64,000 nucleotides of DNA from AC-32 sp038236705 (GCA_038236705.1 JBBRZN010000007.1:1-64000); one strand, 5' to 3'; shown: positions 47,593 to 56,716, counted from the stretch's first letter. The notes: generated by a model from the sequence alone, not told the origin. Numbers and translations: made by a program.

Positions 47593-50358
47593 ATGGCGTC
47601 AGCAAAGGAAATCGCGACCGTCGAGCTCAACGAGGAGCAGCTCGGAAATGTGGTCGCCAACGACACCGCCGGTCTCGGCGTGCGCCGGTTCTTCACCATC
47701 CCGGACCGCGACCCCTTCGAGGAGATCGACTGGGAGACGCGCGACGCCCTGATCCCCGGCAAGGACAGTCCCGTCTTCGAGCAGAAGAACGTCGAGTTCC
47801 CCAAGTTCTGGAGCCAGACCGCCACCAACATCGTCGCGCAGAAGTACTTCCGCGGCCGCATGTCCTCGCCCGAGCGCGAGATGAGCGTCAAGCAGATGAT
47901 CGGCCGCGTCGTCTCGACGATCGGCACCTGGGGACGCGAGGGCAACTACTTCGCCGACGAGGAAGAGGCCGAGACCTTCGAGGCCGAGCTCAAGGCGATC
48001 CTGGTCAACCAGTACGCCGCCTTCAACTCGCCGGTCTGGTTCAACGTCGGCTTCGAGGAGCGCCCTCAGTGCTCTGCGTGTTTCATCCTCTCGATCGAGG
48101 ACTCGATGGACTCGATCCTCGACTGGATCCGCCGCGAGGGCGTCATCTTCCGCGGCGGCTCGGGCTCCGGGGTCAACCTCTCGCGCCTGCGCTCCTCCAA
48201 GGAGCAGCTCTCCAAGGGCGGCTACGCCTCCGGCCCGGTCAGCTTCATGCGCGGCGCCGACGCCAGCGCCGGCACGATCAAGTCCGGCGGCAAGACGCGG
48301 CGCGCGGCCAAGATGGTCGTCCTCGACGTCGACCACCCGGACATCGAGGAGTTCATCTGGTGCAAGGCCAAGGAGGAGGAGAAGGCACGCGTCCTCGAGC
48401 AGGCCGGCTACGACATGTCGCTCGACTCGGGCGACTGGGCCTCGATCCAGTACCAGAACGCCAACAACTCGGTCCGCGTCACCGACGGCTTCATGGACGC
48501 GGCCGCGGAGGACGGCGACTGGAACCTGACCGCCCGCACCGACGGCGCCGTCGTGGACACGGTCAAGGCGCGCGAGCTGCTGCGCCAGATCGCCGAGGCC
48601 TCCTGGCGCTCCGCCGATCCGGGCGTCCAGTACGACACGACGATCAACAAGTGGCACACCCTCCCGAACACGGGCCGCATCAACGCGTCCAACCCGTGCT
48701 CGGAGTACATGTCGATCGACGACTCCGCCTGCAACCTCGCCTCGCTGAACCTGCTCAAGTTCCGCCGCGAGGACGGTGAGCTCGACGTCGAGGCCTTCGA
48801 GCACGCGGTGGACGTCGTCTTCCTCGCGCAGGAGATCGCCGTCGGCTACTCGTCGTACCCGACGCCAGAGATCGAGAAGAACGCCAAGGCGTACCGGCAG
48901 CTCGGCCTGGGCTACGCGAACCTCGGCGCGCTGCTGATGGCGCGCGGGCTCCCGTACGACTCGGACGAGGGCCGCGCCTATGCAGCCGCGATCACGGCGC
49001 TGATGACCGGCCGCGCCTACCGCAAGTCGGCCGAGATCGCCGCGCGGATGGGCCCGTTCGCCGGCTACCAGCCGAACGCCGGTGCGATGATCGGCGTGAT
49101 GTCGATGCACCGCGCGGCGGTGGGCAACATCGAGAACACCGACGTCGTGCCGAAGGACCTGCTCTCGGCATCCCGCAAGGCCTGGGACGACGCGCTCAAC
49201 TTGGGCGAACTGCACGGCTACCGCAACGCGCAAGCCAGTGTTTTGGCCCCGACTGGGACCATATCTTTCATGATGGATTGCGACACCACCGGCGTCGAGC
49301 CCGACTTCTCGCTCGTCAAGTCGAAGAAGCTCGTCGGCGGCGGCGAGATCACGATCGTCAACCGCACTGTGCCGATGGCGCTCGACAAGCTCGGCTACGC
49401 GCCCACCGAGATCGAAGAGGTGGTCGCGTTCATCGACGAGCGCAACACCATCGTCGGCGCGCCCTACGTGAAGACCGAGCACTACCCGGTCTTCGACTGC
49501 GCGATCGGCGACCGCGCGATCCACTACACGGGCCACGTGAAGATGATGGGCGCGACGCAGCCCTTCATCTCGGGCGCCATCTCGAAGACGGTCAACCTGC
49601 CCGAGACGGTCTCGGTGGACGAGGTCTCCGGCCTCCTGCTCCAGTCGTGGAAGCTCGGCGTGAAGGCGATCGCGATCTACCGCGACAACTGCAAGGTCGC
49701 GCAGCCGCTGTCGGGCAAGAGCGACCAGCTCGAGGTTGCAGCAGTGCCGCCGGTCCCGCTGACCCAGCGCCGCCGGCTACCCGAGGATCGTGTCGAGGTC
49801 GGCCGCAAGTTCCGCGTCGGCGACTACGAGGGCTACATCCACGTCGGCCTCTACGAGGACGGCACCCCCGGCGACATCTTCGTGGACATCGCCAAGGAGG
49901 GCACGACGCTGGCGGGCCTGATGAACTCGTTCATGATCTCGGTCTCGCTGGGCCTGCAGTACGGCGTGCCGCTCGAGGTCTACGTCTCGAAGTTCGCCCA
50001 CATGCGCTTCGAGCCGAGCGGGATCACGAACGACACCGACATCCGAGTCGCGAAGTCGATCGTCGACTACATCTTCCGCTGGATGGGCAAGAAGTTCCTG
50101 ACCACCGACCAGCAGGAGGAGGTCGGGATCCTCTCGCCCGAGGTGCGGGCCCGGCTCGCACAGTCGTACGCAGCGCTGGAGGGAGCCACTGGTAATTCAC
50201 CAGTGGCCGACCCCGCCGAGATGGCCCCGCCAGGCCAGACCGCCCTTTTCAACAACTGGGAAGACGCGGTCGAGTGCGCCAAGTGCGGCGGGCGGATGGT
50301 TCGGACGGGCAGCTGCTACACGTGCAGGGACTGCGGGACCAACACCGGTTGCTCGTAG
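47593..50358 (+). CDS. nrdJ: Vitamin B12-dependent ribonucleotide reductase (class II)
   Basis: NrdJ reduces ribonucleotides to deoxyribonucleotides with adenosylcobalamin as radical source, so no oxygen is needed. The 921-residue protein starts at an ATG after GGAGGGAAGAAA. Active-site cysteines lie in ERPQCSACFILS (about 160-163) and INASNPCSEYMS (about 369). VIFRGGSGSGVNLSRLRSS and PTGTISFMMDCDTTGVEPD are family signatures. The C-terminal zinc-ribbon-like tail has CAKCGGRM and CYTCRDCGTNTGC, thought to pass reducing power to the site. No B12-riboswitch box was found upstream. Confidence 0.95.
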   Translation: MASAKEIATVELNEEQLGNVVANDTAGLGVRRFFTIPDRDPFEEIDWETRDALIPGKDSPVFEQKNVEFPKFWSQTATNIVAQKYFRGRMSSPEREMSVKQMIGRVVSTIGTWGREGNYFADEEEAETFEAELKAILVNQYAAFNSPVWFNVGFEERPQCSACFILSIEDSMDSILDWIRREGVIFRGGSGSGVNLSRLRSSKEQLSKGGYASGPVSFMRGADASAGTIKSGGKTRRAAKMVVLDVDHPDIEEFIWCKAKEEEKARVLEQAGYDMSLDSGDWASIQYQNANNSVRVTDGFMDAAAEDGDWNLTARTDGAVVDTVKARELLRQIAEASWRSADPGVQYDTTINKWHTLPNTGRINASNPCSEYMSIDDSACNLASLNLLKFRREDGELDVEAFEHAVDVVFLAQEIAVGYSSYPTPEIEKNAKAYRQLGLGYANLGALLMARGLPYDSDEGRAYAAAITALMTGRAYRKSAEIAARMGPFAGYQPNAGAMIGVMSMHRAAVGNIENTDVVPKDLLSASRKAWDDALNLGELHGYRNAQASVLAPTGTISFMMDCDTTGVEPDFSLVKSKKLVGGGEITIVNRTVPMALDKLGYAPTEIEEVVAFIDERNTIVGAPYVKTEHYPVFDCAIGDRAIHYTGHVKMMGATQPFISGAISKTVNLPETVSVDEVSGLLLQSWKLGVKAIAIYRDNCKVAQPLSGKSDQLEVAAVPPVPLTQRRRLPEDRVEVGRKFRVGDYEGYIHVGLYEDGTPGDIFVDIAKEGTTLAGLMNSFMISVSLGLQYGVPLEVYVSKFAHMRFEPSGITNDTDIRVAKSIVDYIFRWMGKKFLTTDQQEEVGILSPEVRARLAQSYAALEGATGNSPVADPAEMAPPGQTALFNNWEDAVECAKCGGRMVRTGSCYTCRDCGTNTGCS

Positions 50359-50464
50359 CTGGCTGCCACACGGTCACTCAACGAAAATCTACGACGCATT
50401 CCGGAAGGCTCAAGTCGGCAAGCACACATAGTCGTCGCCCGGGGTAAGCAAAGAGACGAAGGCA

Positions 50465-50770
50465 TCAAGGTGACGAACGATCTGCTAGATCGCGGAGCAT
50501 CTGCCCGCAAGCGTCCCTGATATCTGACTTCAGACCGGCGACCATCTCATCGACCTCAATACTTTCGATGTGAGGAGCCGTCCGCTGATCGATTTGCAGC
50601 TGACGTGTTGCGGTCGATTCCATGTTGCCCGATGCCACATAGCCTGTGCACCAAAATTCACCTTGGAAATCAACGTCAGTGCCGAGACCAACAGATTTTC
50701 GTTGGCGAATACGGCTCGCCAAACTCCGCAACTACCCAAATCTGCTCATTCGCCAACTCAGGTTGGGAGC
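50465..50770 (-). pseudogene. Small unknown protein, probably frameshifted
   Basis: Coding-like text appears in two frames. Upstream, IGSQPELANEQIWVVAEFGE and EPYSPTKICWSRH end at a TGA near 50685. In the next frame LGTDVDFQGEFWCTGYVASG and LKSDIRDACGQMLRDLADR continue to 50465. Joined with one indel near 50700 they would form a protein of about 95-100 residues. Base composition is lower in GC than the neighbours, suggesting transfer. No family or function is recognised. Confidence 0.35.
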
Positions 50771-50983
50771 CTATTTCGCAACTTGAATCACCTCCGCCTC
50801 TTCCACGTCCAGGCCACGCCGATAGAGACCTTCAAGAAGGCGCACGAGCTCAACGCCCCGACCCTCGAGCGCGGGGGTGAGCATCGACGGAGGAATGTAG
50901 GACGGGACGTATGCTGCTTCTGCCTCGCTTGCAGCGAAGACGTCGAGCCGCTCACGGAGCGACTGTTCTAGTTTCAATGGCAC
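50771..50983 (-). CDS. Small hypothetical protein in a lower-GC patch
   Basis: This 70-residue reading starts MPLKLEQSLRERLDVFAASE and ends LLEGLYRRGLDVEEAEVIQVAK. It is charged and helical, with no membrane segment, and resembles no family I can name. Its stop lies just before the frameshifted reading at 50465-50770, so the two may be one small operon. Base composition and spacing differ from surrounding genes. The call is weak and rests on an uninterrupted frame and plausible residue content. Confidence 0.4.
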   Translation of the reverse strand: MPLKLEQSLRERLDVFAASEAEAAYVPSYIPPSMLTPALEGRGVELVRLLEGLYRRGLDVEEAEVIQVAK

Positions 50984-51019
50984 TTGTCAGAGCACCTCCG
51001 ATGGTCGTTGACAGTCGGT

Positions 51020-51310
51020 CGCGCTCTCGCCTGACGCGCATCGCGTTCGGGGGTCTCGGCCACGTTCCGCGAGCAGGGGAAGCTGATCGAGACTCGGCTC
51101 TGGACGGGTGATGTCGACGGCGAGCTCCGACCGGGCGAGGCGGGCACGCTGCCGCGCTTCTCGCCGGACGGGTCGCGCCTCGCCTTCGCGTCCGACCGGG
51201 GGCACCAGGGACGCCGGTCGCTCTGGGTGGACGACCGCGAGCTCGGCGAGGTCGCGGGCTCCGTCGAGGACATCCACTGGTCGCCCGACGGCACGCGCCT
51301 GCTCGGGCTC
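51020..51310 (+). pseudogene. Fragment of a duplicated S9 peptidase gene
   Basis: About 270 bases are nearly identical to the 5' part of the intact peptidase gene (about 52545-52835), with scattered substitutions and one small deletion near 51036. In the intact frame they read LIETRLWTGDVDGELRPGE, then RFSPDGSRLAFASDR and a VDDRELGEVAGSVED-like stretch. The match stops at about 51310, where a GGTGTC-A-GACACC palindrome and then the 55-residue basic gene follow. The copy lacks a start and the catalytic domain, so it cannot encode an enzyme. Confidence 0.85.
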
Positions 51311-51329
51311 AACGGTGTCAGACACCGTT
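51311..51329. repeat. Perfect 19-base palindrome at a deletion junction
   Basis: AACGGTGTC and GACACCGTT flank a single A. It matches the dyads at 34352 and 34452. It sits exactly where the duplicated peptidase fragment is joined to the copy of the small basic gene, where the intact locus has about 1.5 kb of peptidase sequence. This suggests the palindrome took part in, or was inserted at, the rearrangement. Its protein or RNA partner is unknown. Confidence 0.7.
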
Positions 51330-51339
51330 CTCAGGACTG

Positions 51340-51507
51340 ATGGGCAAGAAGAAGCGGCAGACATTCGGGAAGCACGCCCGCGAACGCGCAATCGAGGAGA
51401 AGCGCAGGCTCAAGCGCGAGCGGAAGCAGGCGGCCGCAGCCGAGCGCCTCGCTGCCCCTGACCGCGAGCAGACGGACACGATCGTCCCGCTGGCTGAACG
51501 CGATTAG
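51340..51507 (+). CDS. 55-residue highly basic protein, copy 1
   Basis: This frame reads MGKKKRQTFGKHARERAIEE, then KRRLKRERKQAAAAERLAAP and DREQTDTIVPLAERD. A second copy of equal length lies at 54574-54741. Many differences between them are silent or conservative and neither has a frame break, which favours real coding. Its composition (Lys, Arg, Glu helices) would suit nucleic-acid or ribosome contact, but this is inference. It directly follows the peptidase fragment in this duplicated segment. Confidence 0.6.
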   Translation: MGKKKRQTFGKHARERAIEEKRRLKRERKQAAAAERLAAPDREQTDTIVPLAERD

Positions 51508-51561
51508 CCGGGGCGGGGCGGAGGCGGTTTCGTCGGCCGACGCGGTAGCTGCTTAGAGCCG

Positions 51562-52416
51562 CTAATTGGCGGTGAGGCGTCGAAGCGATGCGCGAACAGC
51601 GCCGGGCGCCTCGACCCAAACGAAATGCCCGGCGCCCTCGGCCACCTCGACCCAGGCGCCCGGAATCCGCTCGGCTCCGTCCGTCGAAGCGGCGAGCGGC
51701 ATCGGGCTCCGTGAGCCGTGGACAAAGCCGACGGGGACGCGAATCCCCGGCAGCCCCGCCTCGAGCGCCGGCAGCTCGGCCAGGATCGACGACACCATCT
51801 CGGCCGAGCGCGCGCTCGCAATTCGCAGCTCGGGCATCGGCGGTGCGCGCTCGGGATCCGCGAAGTATGCGGGCCAGACGAGGCGCATCCCCTCGAGCGC
51901 CAGCTCGTCGTCGGCCGCGCCGGCCATCGCGAGCTCGTCGAGCTCGCGAGCCCTCGCGCGCACGGCCTCAGGCGTCCGGCGGAAGAGCTCCTCGTCGAAC
52001 TCCGGCCAACGTCCGTCGCCGACCGAGCCGAGCGGGTCGACGGCGAGCACGCCGAGCAGCCGCTCCGGCATCGCCTGCGCAACGTGAAGGGCGAGTTGCC
52101 CGCCCCAGGAATGGCCGACCACGTATGCCCTCTCCCAGCCGAGCGCATCGAGGACGCGCCGGGCATCCCCGACATCCGCCGCCACCGTGCTCGGCCCTTC
52201 CGCCGCCGACGGCTCCTGCCCTCGCTGCTGGTACCACGCGACGTCGTTCTCCTCCGCGAGCTCGTCGGCGAGATCGCGCAGGTAGTCGAAGCCGAGCCCG
52301 GGCCCTCCGTGCAGCAGGAGGACCGGTGGCCCACTGCCAGCGCGGCGACCCCCGATCAGCGGCCCGTCGTCGTGCGTCGTGAACTCGCTCCACTCCACCG
52401 ACGGGGATCCTCTCAC
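51562..52416 (-). CDS. Alpha/beta hydrolase (proline iminopeptidase-like)
   Basis: This 284-residue enzyme has the oxyanion-hole motif VLLLHGGPGLGFDYLRDLAD, the nucleophile elbow VVGHSWGGQLALHVAQ with Ser at the centre, and a late His in EGAGHFVWVEAPG. An HGGPG plus GHSWGG combination is typical of S33 prolyl aminopeptidases and relatives. No signal peptide is seen, so it is likely cytoplasmic. It runs divergently from the S9 peptidase gene, and both could serve peptide turnover. Confidence 0.85.
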   Translation of the reverse strand: MRGSPSVEWSEFTTHDDGPLIGGRRAGSGPPVLLLHGGPGLGFDYLRDLADELAEENDVAWYQQRGQEPSAAEGPSTVAADVGDARRVLDALGWERAYVVGHSWGGQLALHVAQAMPERLLGVLAVDPLGSVGDGRWPEFDEELFRRTPEAVRARARELDELAMAGAADDELALEGMRLVWPAYFADPERAPPMPELRIASARSAEMVSSILAELPALEAGLPGIRVPVGFVHGSRSPMPLAASTDGAERIPGAWVEVAEGAGHFVWVEAPGAVRASLRRLTAN

Positions 52417-52466
52417 GCCCTGCCTGCAACCACGCCCGGCAGCTCTACGCCATAGGATCGACCCGT

Positions 52467-54341
52467 ATGGATGCGACCGCCGCAGCCGTCGGCGAGGTCA
52501 CGCCCGAGCTCGTCATGGAGCTGCTGCGGCCGAGCGAGGTCGTGCTCTCGCCTGACGGAGCGCGCATCGCGTTCGGGGTCTCGGCCTCGTTCCGCGAGCG
52601 GGGGAAGCTGATCGAGACTCGACTCTGGACGGGTGACGTCGACGGCGAGCTCCGACCGGGCGAGGTGGGCACGCTGCCGCGCTTCTCGCCGGACGGGTCG
52701 CGCCTCGCCTTCGCCTCCGACCGGGAGCACCAGGGGCGCCGGTCGCTCTGGGTGGACGACTGCGAGCTCGGCGAGGTCGCGGGCTCCGTCGAGGACATCC
52801 ACTGGTCGCCCGCCGGAACGCGGCTGCTCGTGCTCGCTGCCGACCTCGGGGCTGACCGCGCCGGCGCGGACTCGGCGACGAAGATCGAGGAGGCCGGCGC
52901 CGAGGCGCCGGATCCGAAGGTCCTCCGACCCGCGAAGTTCTGGAGACGACTGTGGCTTATCGACGCCGCGAGCGGCGAGACCCAGGACGTCACACCCGAG
53001 GGCGTCAACGTCTTCGAGGTCGGCTGGGCAGGCGGCAAGGCGGCAGCCGTCTGCGCCGACGAACCGTCGGAGAGCGCGTGGTACGACGCCTGGCTCGGCC
53101 TGATCGACCTTGACGCGCGCACGTTCGAGCGCGTGCATACGCCGAAGTGGCAGCTCCAGGCGCCGCGGATCTCGCCCGGCGGGCAGGTCGCGTTCGTCGA
53201 GGGCTTCTCGTCCGACCGCGGCACGCTGGCCGGCACAGTCCACGTGCTTGGCAAGGGCGCCATCGCGCCCGAGCTGCACGCGACCTGGGTCGAGTGGGCC
53301 GACGAGAAGACGCTCTGGGTCGCGGGCTATCGCGACGCCGGGACGTTCGCCGGTCGCCTCTCGCTCGACGGCTCGTATCTGGAGCTCGTCGGCGGCAACC
53401 TAACCCTCGGCGACCGCCACAATCCGCGCTTCGCGGCCAGCGCCGACGGCTCGCGCATCGCGATGCCGCTCGAGACGCCGGACGAGCCCGCAGAGGTCGT
53501 GCTGATCGAGAACGGCGAGCGCCGGGCGCTGACGAGCCTCAATGCCCACCTGGCGGCGCAGCTTGCCAACGTCGAGTGGAGAGACTACCGCTGGACGTCG
53601 TTCGACGGCCTCGAGGTCCAGGGCCTGCTCGCCCTCCCACGCAAGCGCGGCGACGGCCCGTTGATGTTCGTCGTCGACGTCCACGGCGGGCCGACCGGCT
53701 GCTGGTCGTGGGAGTTCGCTCCCGCCTACGGCTCCCCACAGCTCTACGCCTCTGAGGGGGTCGCGACGTTCCTTCCGAATGTCCGGGGCAGCGTCGGGCG
53801 CGGCCCGGACTTCGCAGAGGCCAACCTCGGAGACATGGGCGGCGGAGACCTGCAGGACATCCTCACGGGCGTCGAGGCACTCGTCAGCGACGGGATCGCC
53901 GAGTTCGACCGCATCGCAATCACCGGCGGGAGCTACGGCGGCTTCATGGCCTGCTGGGCGGTCACGCAGACCGACCGCTTCGCGGCGGCGATGCCGTTCG
54001 CGGTCGTCACCGATTGGGTCAGCTTCCACTTCACGACCAACATCGGGCAGTTCGACCGGCTCTACCTGCAGGCCGACCCGCTCGACCCTGGCGGCGAGTA
54101 CACGAAACGCTCGCCGCTCTACCACGCGGCGAAATGCAAGACCCCGACGCTGATCCTGCACGGCGAGGACGACCTCTGCACCCCGCTCTCGCAGGCGGTC
54201 GAGTTCTACAACGCGCTCGTCGAGGCGGGCTGCGAGACGGAGCTCGTCGTCTACCCGCGCGAGGGCCACGGCTGGACGGAGCGCGAGCACCAGATCGACG
54301 CGTGGAACCGCGTGCGCGACTGGCTCGCGCGGCACCTGTAG
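52467..54341 (+). CDS. S9-family prolyl oligopeptidase-type serine peptidase
   Basis: This 624-residue enzyme starts at an ATG (MDATAAAVGEVTPELVMELL). Residues 1-350 form a beta-propeller with WD40-like repeats (RFSPDGSRLAFASDREHQGR, RISPGGQVAFVEGF). The C-terminal hydrolase has the nucleophile in ITGGSYGGFMACWAVTQ (Ser about 489), the Asp in LHGEDDLCTPLSQ (about 568) and the His in REGHGWTERE (about 599). It cuts short peptides in the cytoplasm. A truncated copy of its 5' part lies upstream at 51020-51310. Confidence 0.92.
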   Translation: MDATAAAVGEVTPELVMELLRPSEVVLSPDGARIAFGVSASFRERGKLIETRLWTGDVDGELRPGEVGTLPRFSPDGSRLAFASDREHQGRRSLWVDDCELGEVAGSVEDIHWSPAGTRLLVLAADLGADRAGADSATKIEEAGAEAPDPKVLRPAKFWRRLWLIDAASGETQDVTPEGVNVFEVGWAGGKAAAVCADEPSESAWYDAWLGLIDLDARTFERVHTPKWQLQAPRISPGGQVAFVEGFSSDRGTLAGTVHVLGKGAIAPELHATWVEWADEKTLWVAGYRDAGTFAGRLSLDGSYLELVGGNLTLGDRHNPRFAASADGSRIAMPLETPDEPAEVVLIENGERRALTSLNAHLAAQLANVEWRDYRWTSFDGLEVQGLLALPRKRGDGPLMFVVDVHGGPTGCWSWEFAPAYGSPQLYASEGVATFLPNVRGSVGRGPDFAEANLGDMGGGDLQDILTGVEALVSDGIAEFDRIAITGGSYGGFMACWAVTQTDRFAAAMPFAVVTDWVSFHFTTNIGQFDRLYLQADPLDPGGEYTKRSPLYHAAKCKTPTLILHGEDDLCTPLSQAVEFYNALVEAGCETELVVYPREGHGWTEREHQIDAWNRVRDWLARHL

Positions 54342-54489
54342 CCGGCTGAGAGGGAATCCAAGGTCGGGCAGTGCCGACATGCACTGCTACCGTGGAAGCT
54401 CCACAGCGCGATCACGGGAACGTCGCGTTCAGCAGGCGCAGGCGCGCGCCGCTCAGGGGAGCGCGCGGCCTCCCACCGAAAGGACACGA

Positions 54490-54567
54490 ATGCGCGGGAA
54501 GATGCTCTGGTTCAACGCGGACAACGACTGCGGCCTCATCTGCAGCCGCCGGGGCGACCGGCCCTAG
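54490..54567 (+). pseudogene. Truncated cold-shock-like protein (25 residues)
   Basis: The frame reads MRGKMLWFNADNDCGLICSR then RGDRP and a TAG. The first half matches the RNP1 end of cold-shock proteins (GK(V/M)LWFN...GFI), but the rest of the 65-70 residue domain is missing. An AAAGGA ribosome site precedes the ATG. It is seven bases upstream of the second 55-residue basic gene. A leader peptide role is possible, but a remnant of a cold-shock gene is simpler. Confidence 0.5.
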
Positions 54568-54573
54568 GCGCAG

Positions 54574-54741
54574 ATGGGCAAGAAGAAGCGGCAGACATTT
54601 GGGAAGCACGCCCGCGAGCGTGCGATCGAGGAGAAGCGCAGGCTCAAGCGCGAGAAGAAGCAGGCGACCGCAGCCGAGCGCCTAGCCGTCCCTGACCCCG
54701 AGCACGCGGACACGATCGTCCCGTCGGCTGACGGTGAATAG
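54574..54741 (+). CDS. 55-residue highly basic protein, copy 2
   Basis: This is the second copy of the protein at 51340-51507: MGKKKRQTFGKHARERAIEE, then KRRLKREKKQATAAERLAVP and DPEHADTIVPSADGE. The two copies share the first 36 residues except at one position and diverge towards the end. It lies downstream of the intact S9 peptidase, just as copy 1 follows the peptidase fragment, showing the whole block was once duplicated. Its role is unknown. The following 110 bases hold no gene. Confidence 0.6.
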   Translation: MGKKKRQTFGKHARERAIEEKRRLKREKKQATAAERLAVPDPEHADTIVPSADGE

Positions 54742-54854
54742 CGTGGATCGCGTTCCTCGCCGAGTGCTGAGGGCATCTCCGCGCAAAAGCGCGCCTACCG
54801 CGGTGCGAGTGCGAACGCCACCTATCGGCCCGCGAAGCCTGACGTCATCCAGCC

Positions 54855-55334
54855 CTACTTGAGCAAGCGGCGGGCGCCGGCGAACTCCGGGCGGAGCTGT
54901 GCCAGCGGGACGTAGCGGACGCGCTCACCCGTTTGCGGCGCCGAGATCGCTGTCTTCCTCGAGACGACCAGCTGGACGTGGCCGCCGCCCTCGGTGAAGA
55001 GCAGGTCGCCTGGCCTGACCCGCGCGAAGCCGACGGGCAGGCCCACGTGGAGCTGGTCCCGGGACGAGCGTGGGATCTCTCGCCCGATCGAGCGGTACGC
55101 GGCATAGACCAGGCCCGAGCAGTCGAAGCCGTCGGGGGAGGTGCCGCCCCAGCTGTAGGGGACGCCCACCTGCCGGCGGGCGTAGGCGACGACTTGCCGG
55201 GCAAGCTTCTGCGCACGGGTGGCGTGACTCTTCGTGGGAGGAGAGGATGGCCAATCGACGGCCGAAAGAGCGGACGAGGCCTGGCCGGCGGCAATGGTCA
55301 CGGCCAGCACAAAGACGAGCAGTGGGGGGCGCAT
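54855..55334 (-). CDS. Secreted NlpC/P60 cell-wall peptidase
   Basis: The ATG at 55332-55334 gives 159 residues with a signal peptide (MRPPLLVFVLAVTIAAGQAS). The NlpC/P60 domain follows: VAYARRQVGVPYSWGGTSPD, the catalytic Cys in GFDCSGLVYAAYRSIG and the catalytic His in TEGGGHVQLVVSRK. It should cut peptide bonds of peptidoglycan outside the membrane. No SH3 or binding domain is attached. A longer reading upstream would bury the leader. Confidence 0.9.
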   Translation of the reverse strand: MRPPLLVFVLAVTIAAGQASSALSAVDWPSSPPTKSHATRAQKLARQVVAYARRQVGVPYSWGGTSPDGFDCSGLVYAAYRSIGREIPRSSRDQLHVGLPVGFARVRPGDLLFTEGGGHVQLVVSRKTAISAPQTGERVRYVPLAQLRPEFAGARRLLK

Positions 55335-55482
55335 CGGGCCTGCATCGGCGCGATGCGGCCATCCTGAAGGGGTACGAGCGTCCCCCACGTGAGGGAATCC
55401 ATGCCCGCAGCCGGTGTACTCATCTACGTTCGCGCGCTCGTCGTCGCTTCGCGATGGATCCCTCGATCGAGGCAGACGGGGT

Positions 55483-55960
55483 CTAGCGCGTCGGGCGCCG
55501 AAGCCGGGCAAGGTGATACGGAAGCGCGCCGAGGCACACGAGCTCGCGCGCCAGGAGCGCCACGGGTTGCCGGTCGGGAGGCGACGAGCTCTCCACGGAG
55601 ACGCTCGGTTGCCGCAGGGCCGCGCGGACGAGCGCTCGGGCCCGTGGGGCGTGCCAGCGCGAGGTGACGACGACGACCTGGTCAGCGCCGAGGCGCCGCG
55701 CAGTCTCGGCCACTTCCGCGGCGTTCTCTCTCGTGTTTCGGGCCGTCGAGTCGGAGACGAGCGTCACCTCGGGGCCGTTCCACGCGGCACGCATCAGCTC
55801 CGCCTCGCCGGTGCCGTTCCTTTGCCGGGCCCAACCCGAGAGGAGGACCGTGTCGCCGTCGCCGGCGAGTTGCTCGGCGTGTTGGAGCCGCCCGGCGCAG
55901 AGGTCGTGGAGGCCGTGGTGGCGACGGCCGGAGTTAGCCAAGGACGGCGACGAGGCGCAC
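55483..55960 (-). pseudogene. YdcF-like DUF218 protein with a frameshift near its start
   Basis: The long frame holds the DUF218 body: RLQHAEQLAGDGDTVLLSGW, SDSTARNTRENAAEVAETAR and VVVVTSRWHAPRARALVRAA. The usual first strand, MRLVAVLG, lies in another frame starting at a GTG (55958-55960) and is cut by a TAA. Removing one base of the AA near 55938 would join them (GYSGRRHHGL). The family includes envelope proteins of uncertain activity. It starts two bases after the glycosyltransferase stop on the same strand. Confidence 0.7.
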
Positions 55961-55962
55961 GC

Positions 55963-56684
55963 TCAGCGCCGCCGCCGGCGTTCGAGCGCCAGCAGCGTCC
56001 CGATGATCGTGATCACGACCATGGCCCCCTTCTTGCCCTGGAGCTTCGACTCGCCGCTCGCACGCGGGCGCATGTCGACTGGCACCTCGTCGACCCGCAT
56101 CCCCGCCTCCTGGAGGCGCAGGAGCGCCTGCACCTCGGGCGCCTCGCTCGTGTAGGGGCGCGCGAGGAACGGCAGCGCCCTCGCGTTTGCGGCGTACATA
56201 CCGCTCGTGGCGTCGAGGAACGGCTGGCGCAGCGCCACCTTCATCGAGCGCCGCAGGAGCGCGGTGCCGAACCGGCGCGCGGCACTCGGCTCGTAGCGGT
56301 AGGCGGAATAGCCGTCACCGCTGGCGAAGCGCGAGCCGACGGCGACATCGCAGGCGCCCGCCCGCACGCGCCCGAGCAGGCGGGCCAGCTCCTCGACGGG
56401 ATGCTGGCCGTCCGCGTCGACGCGGCCGCAGAACTCGTAGCCCTGCTCCGCCGCGTACCCGTAGCCGGCGGCGATGCCGGCCGGAAGGCCACGGTTCGTG
56501 CCGAACGAGATCACCTCGGCACCGTGGCTGCGTGCGACCTCGGCGGTGCGATCGGTCGAGCCGTCGTCGACCACGAGGACGTCGGCCTGTGGCAGCTCGC
56601 GCTGAAGCTCGTCGAGCACGGCCGGAAGATTTTTCTCCTCGTTCAAGCCGGCACGAACACGACCGTGTCGCTCCGGGGAGGCAT
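55963..56684 (-). pseudogene. Family 2 glycosyltransferase with a frameshift near its start
   Basis: The body of the protein has LNEEKNLPAVLDELQRELPQ, VLVVDDGSTDRTAEVARSHG (nucleotide-binding DD) and FCGRVDADGQHPVEELARL (metal-binding DxD), a dolichyl-phosphate mannose synthase-like GT2 fold with a basic C-terminus. The proper start, MPPRSDTVVFVPA (ATG 56682-56684), is in another frame and stops at 56643. One missing base near 56647 explains this. If the gap is a sequence error the product is about 240 residues. It probably makes a polyprenyl-linked sugar. Confidence 0.75.
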
Positions 56685-56716
56685 GCGGGCCAGAGTAGCC
56701 CTGGAACACTGAGCCT

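Noticed and set aside
47599..49536. 645-codon open frame antisense to nrdJ
   Set aside because: It is a mirror of the GC-rich nrdJ codon pattern (Val/Asp/Arg-rich) with no family sequence; nrdJ itself is certain.
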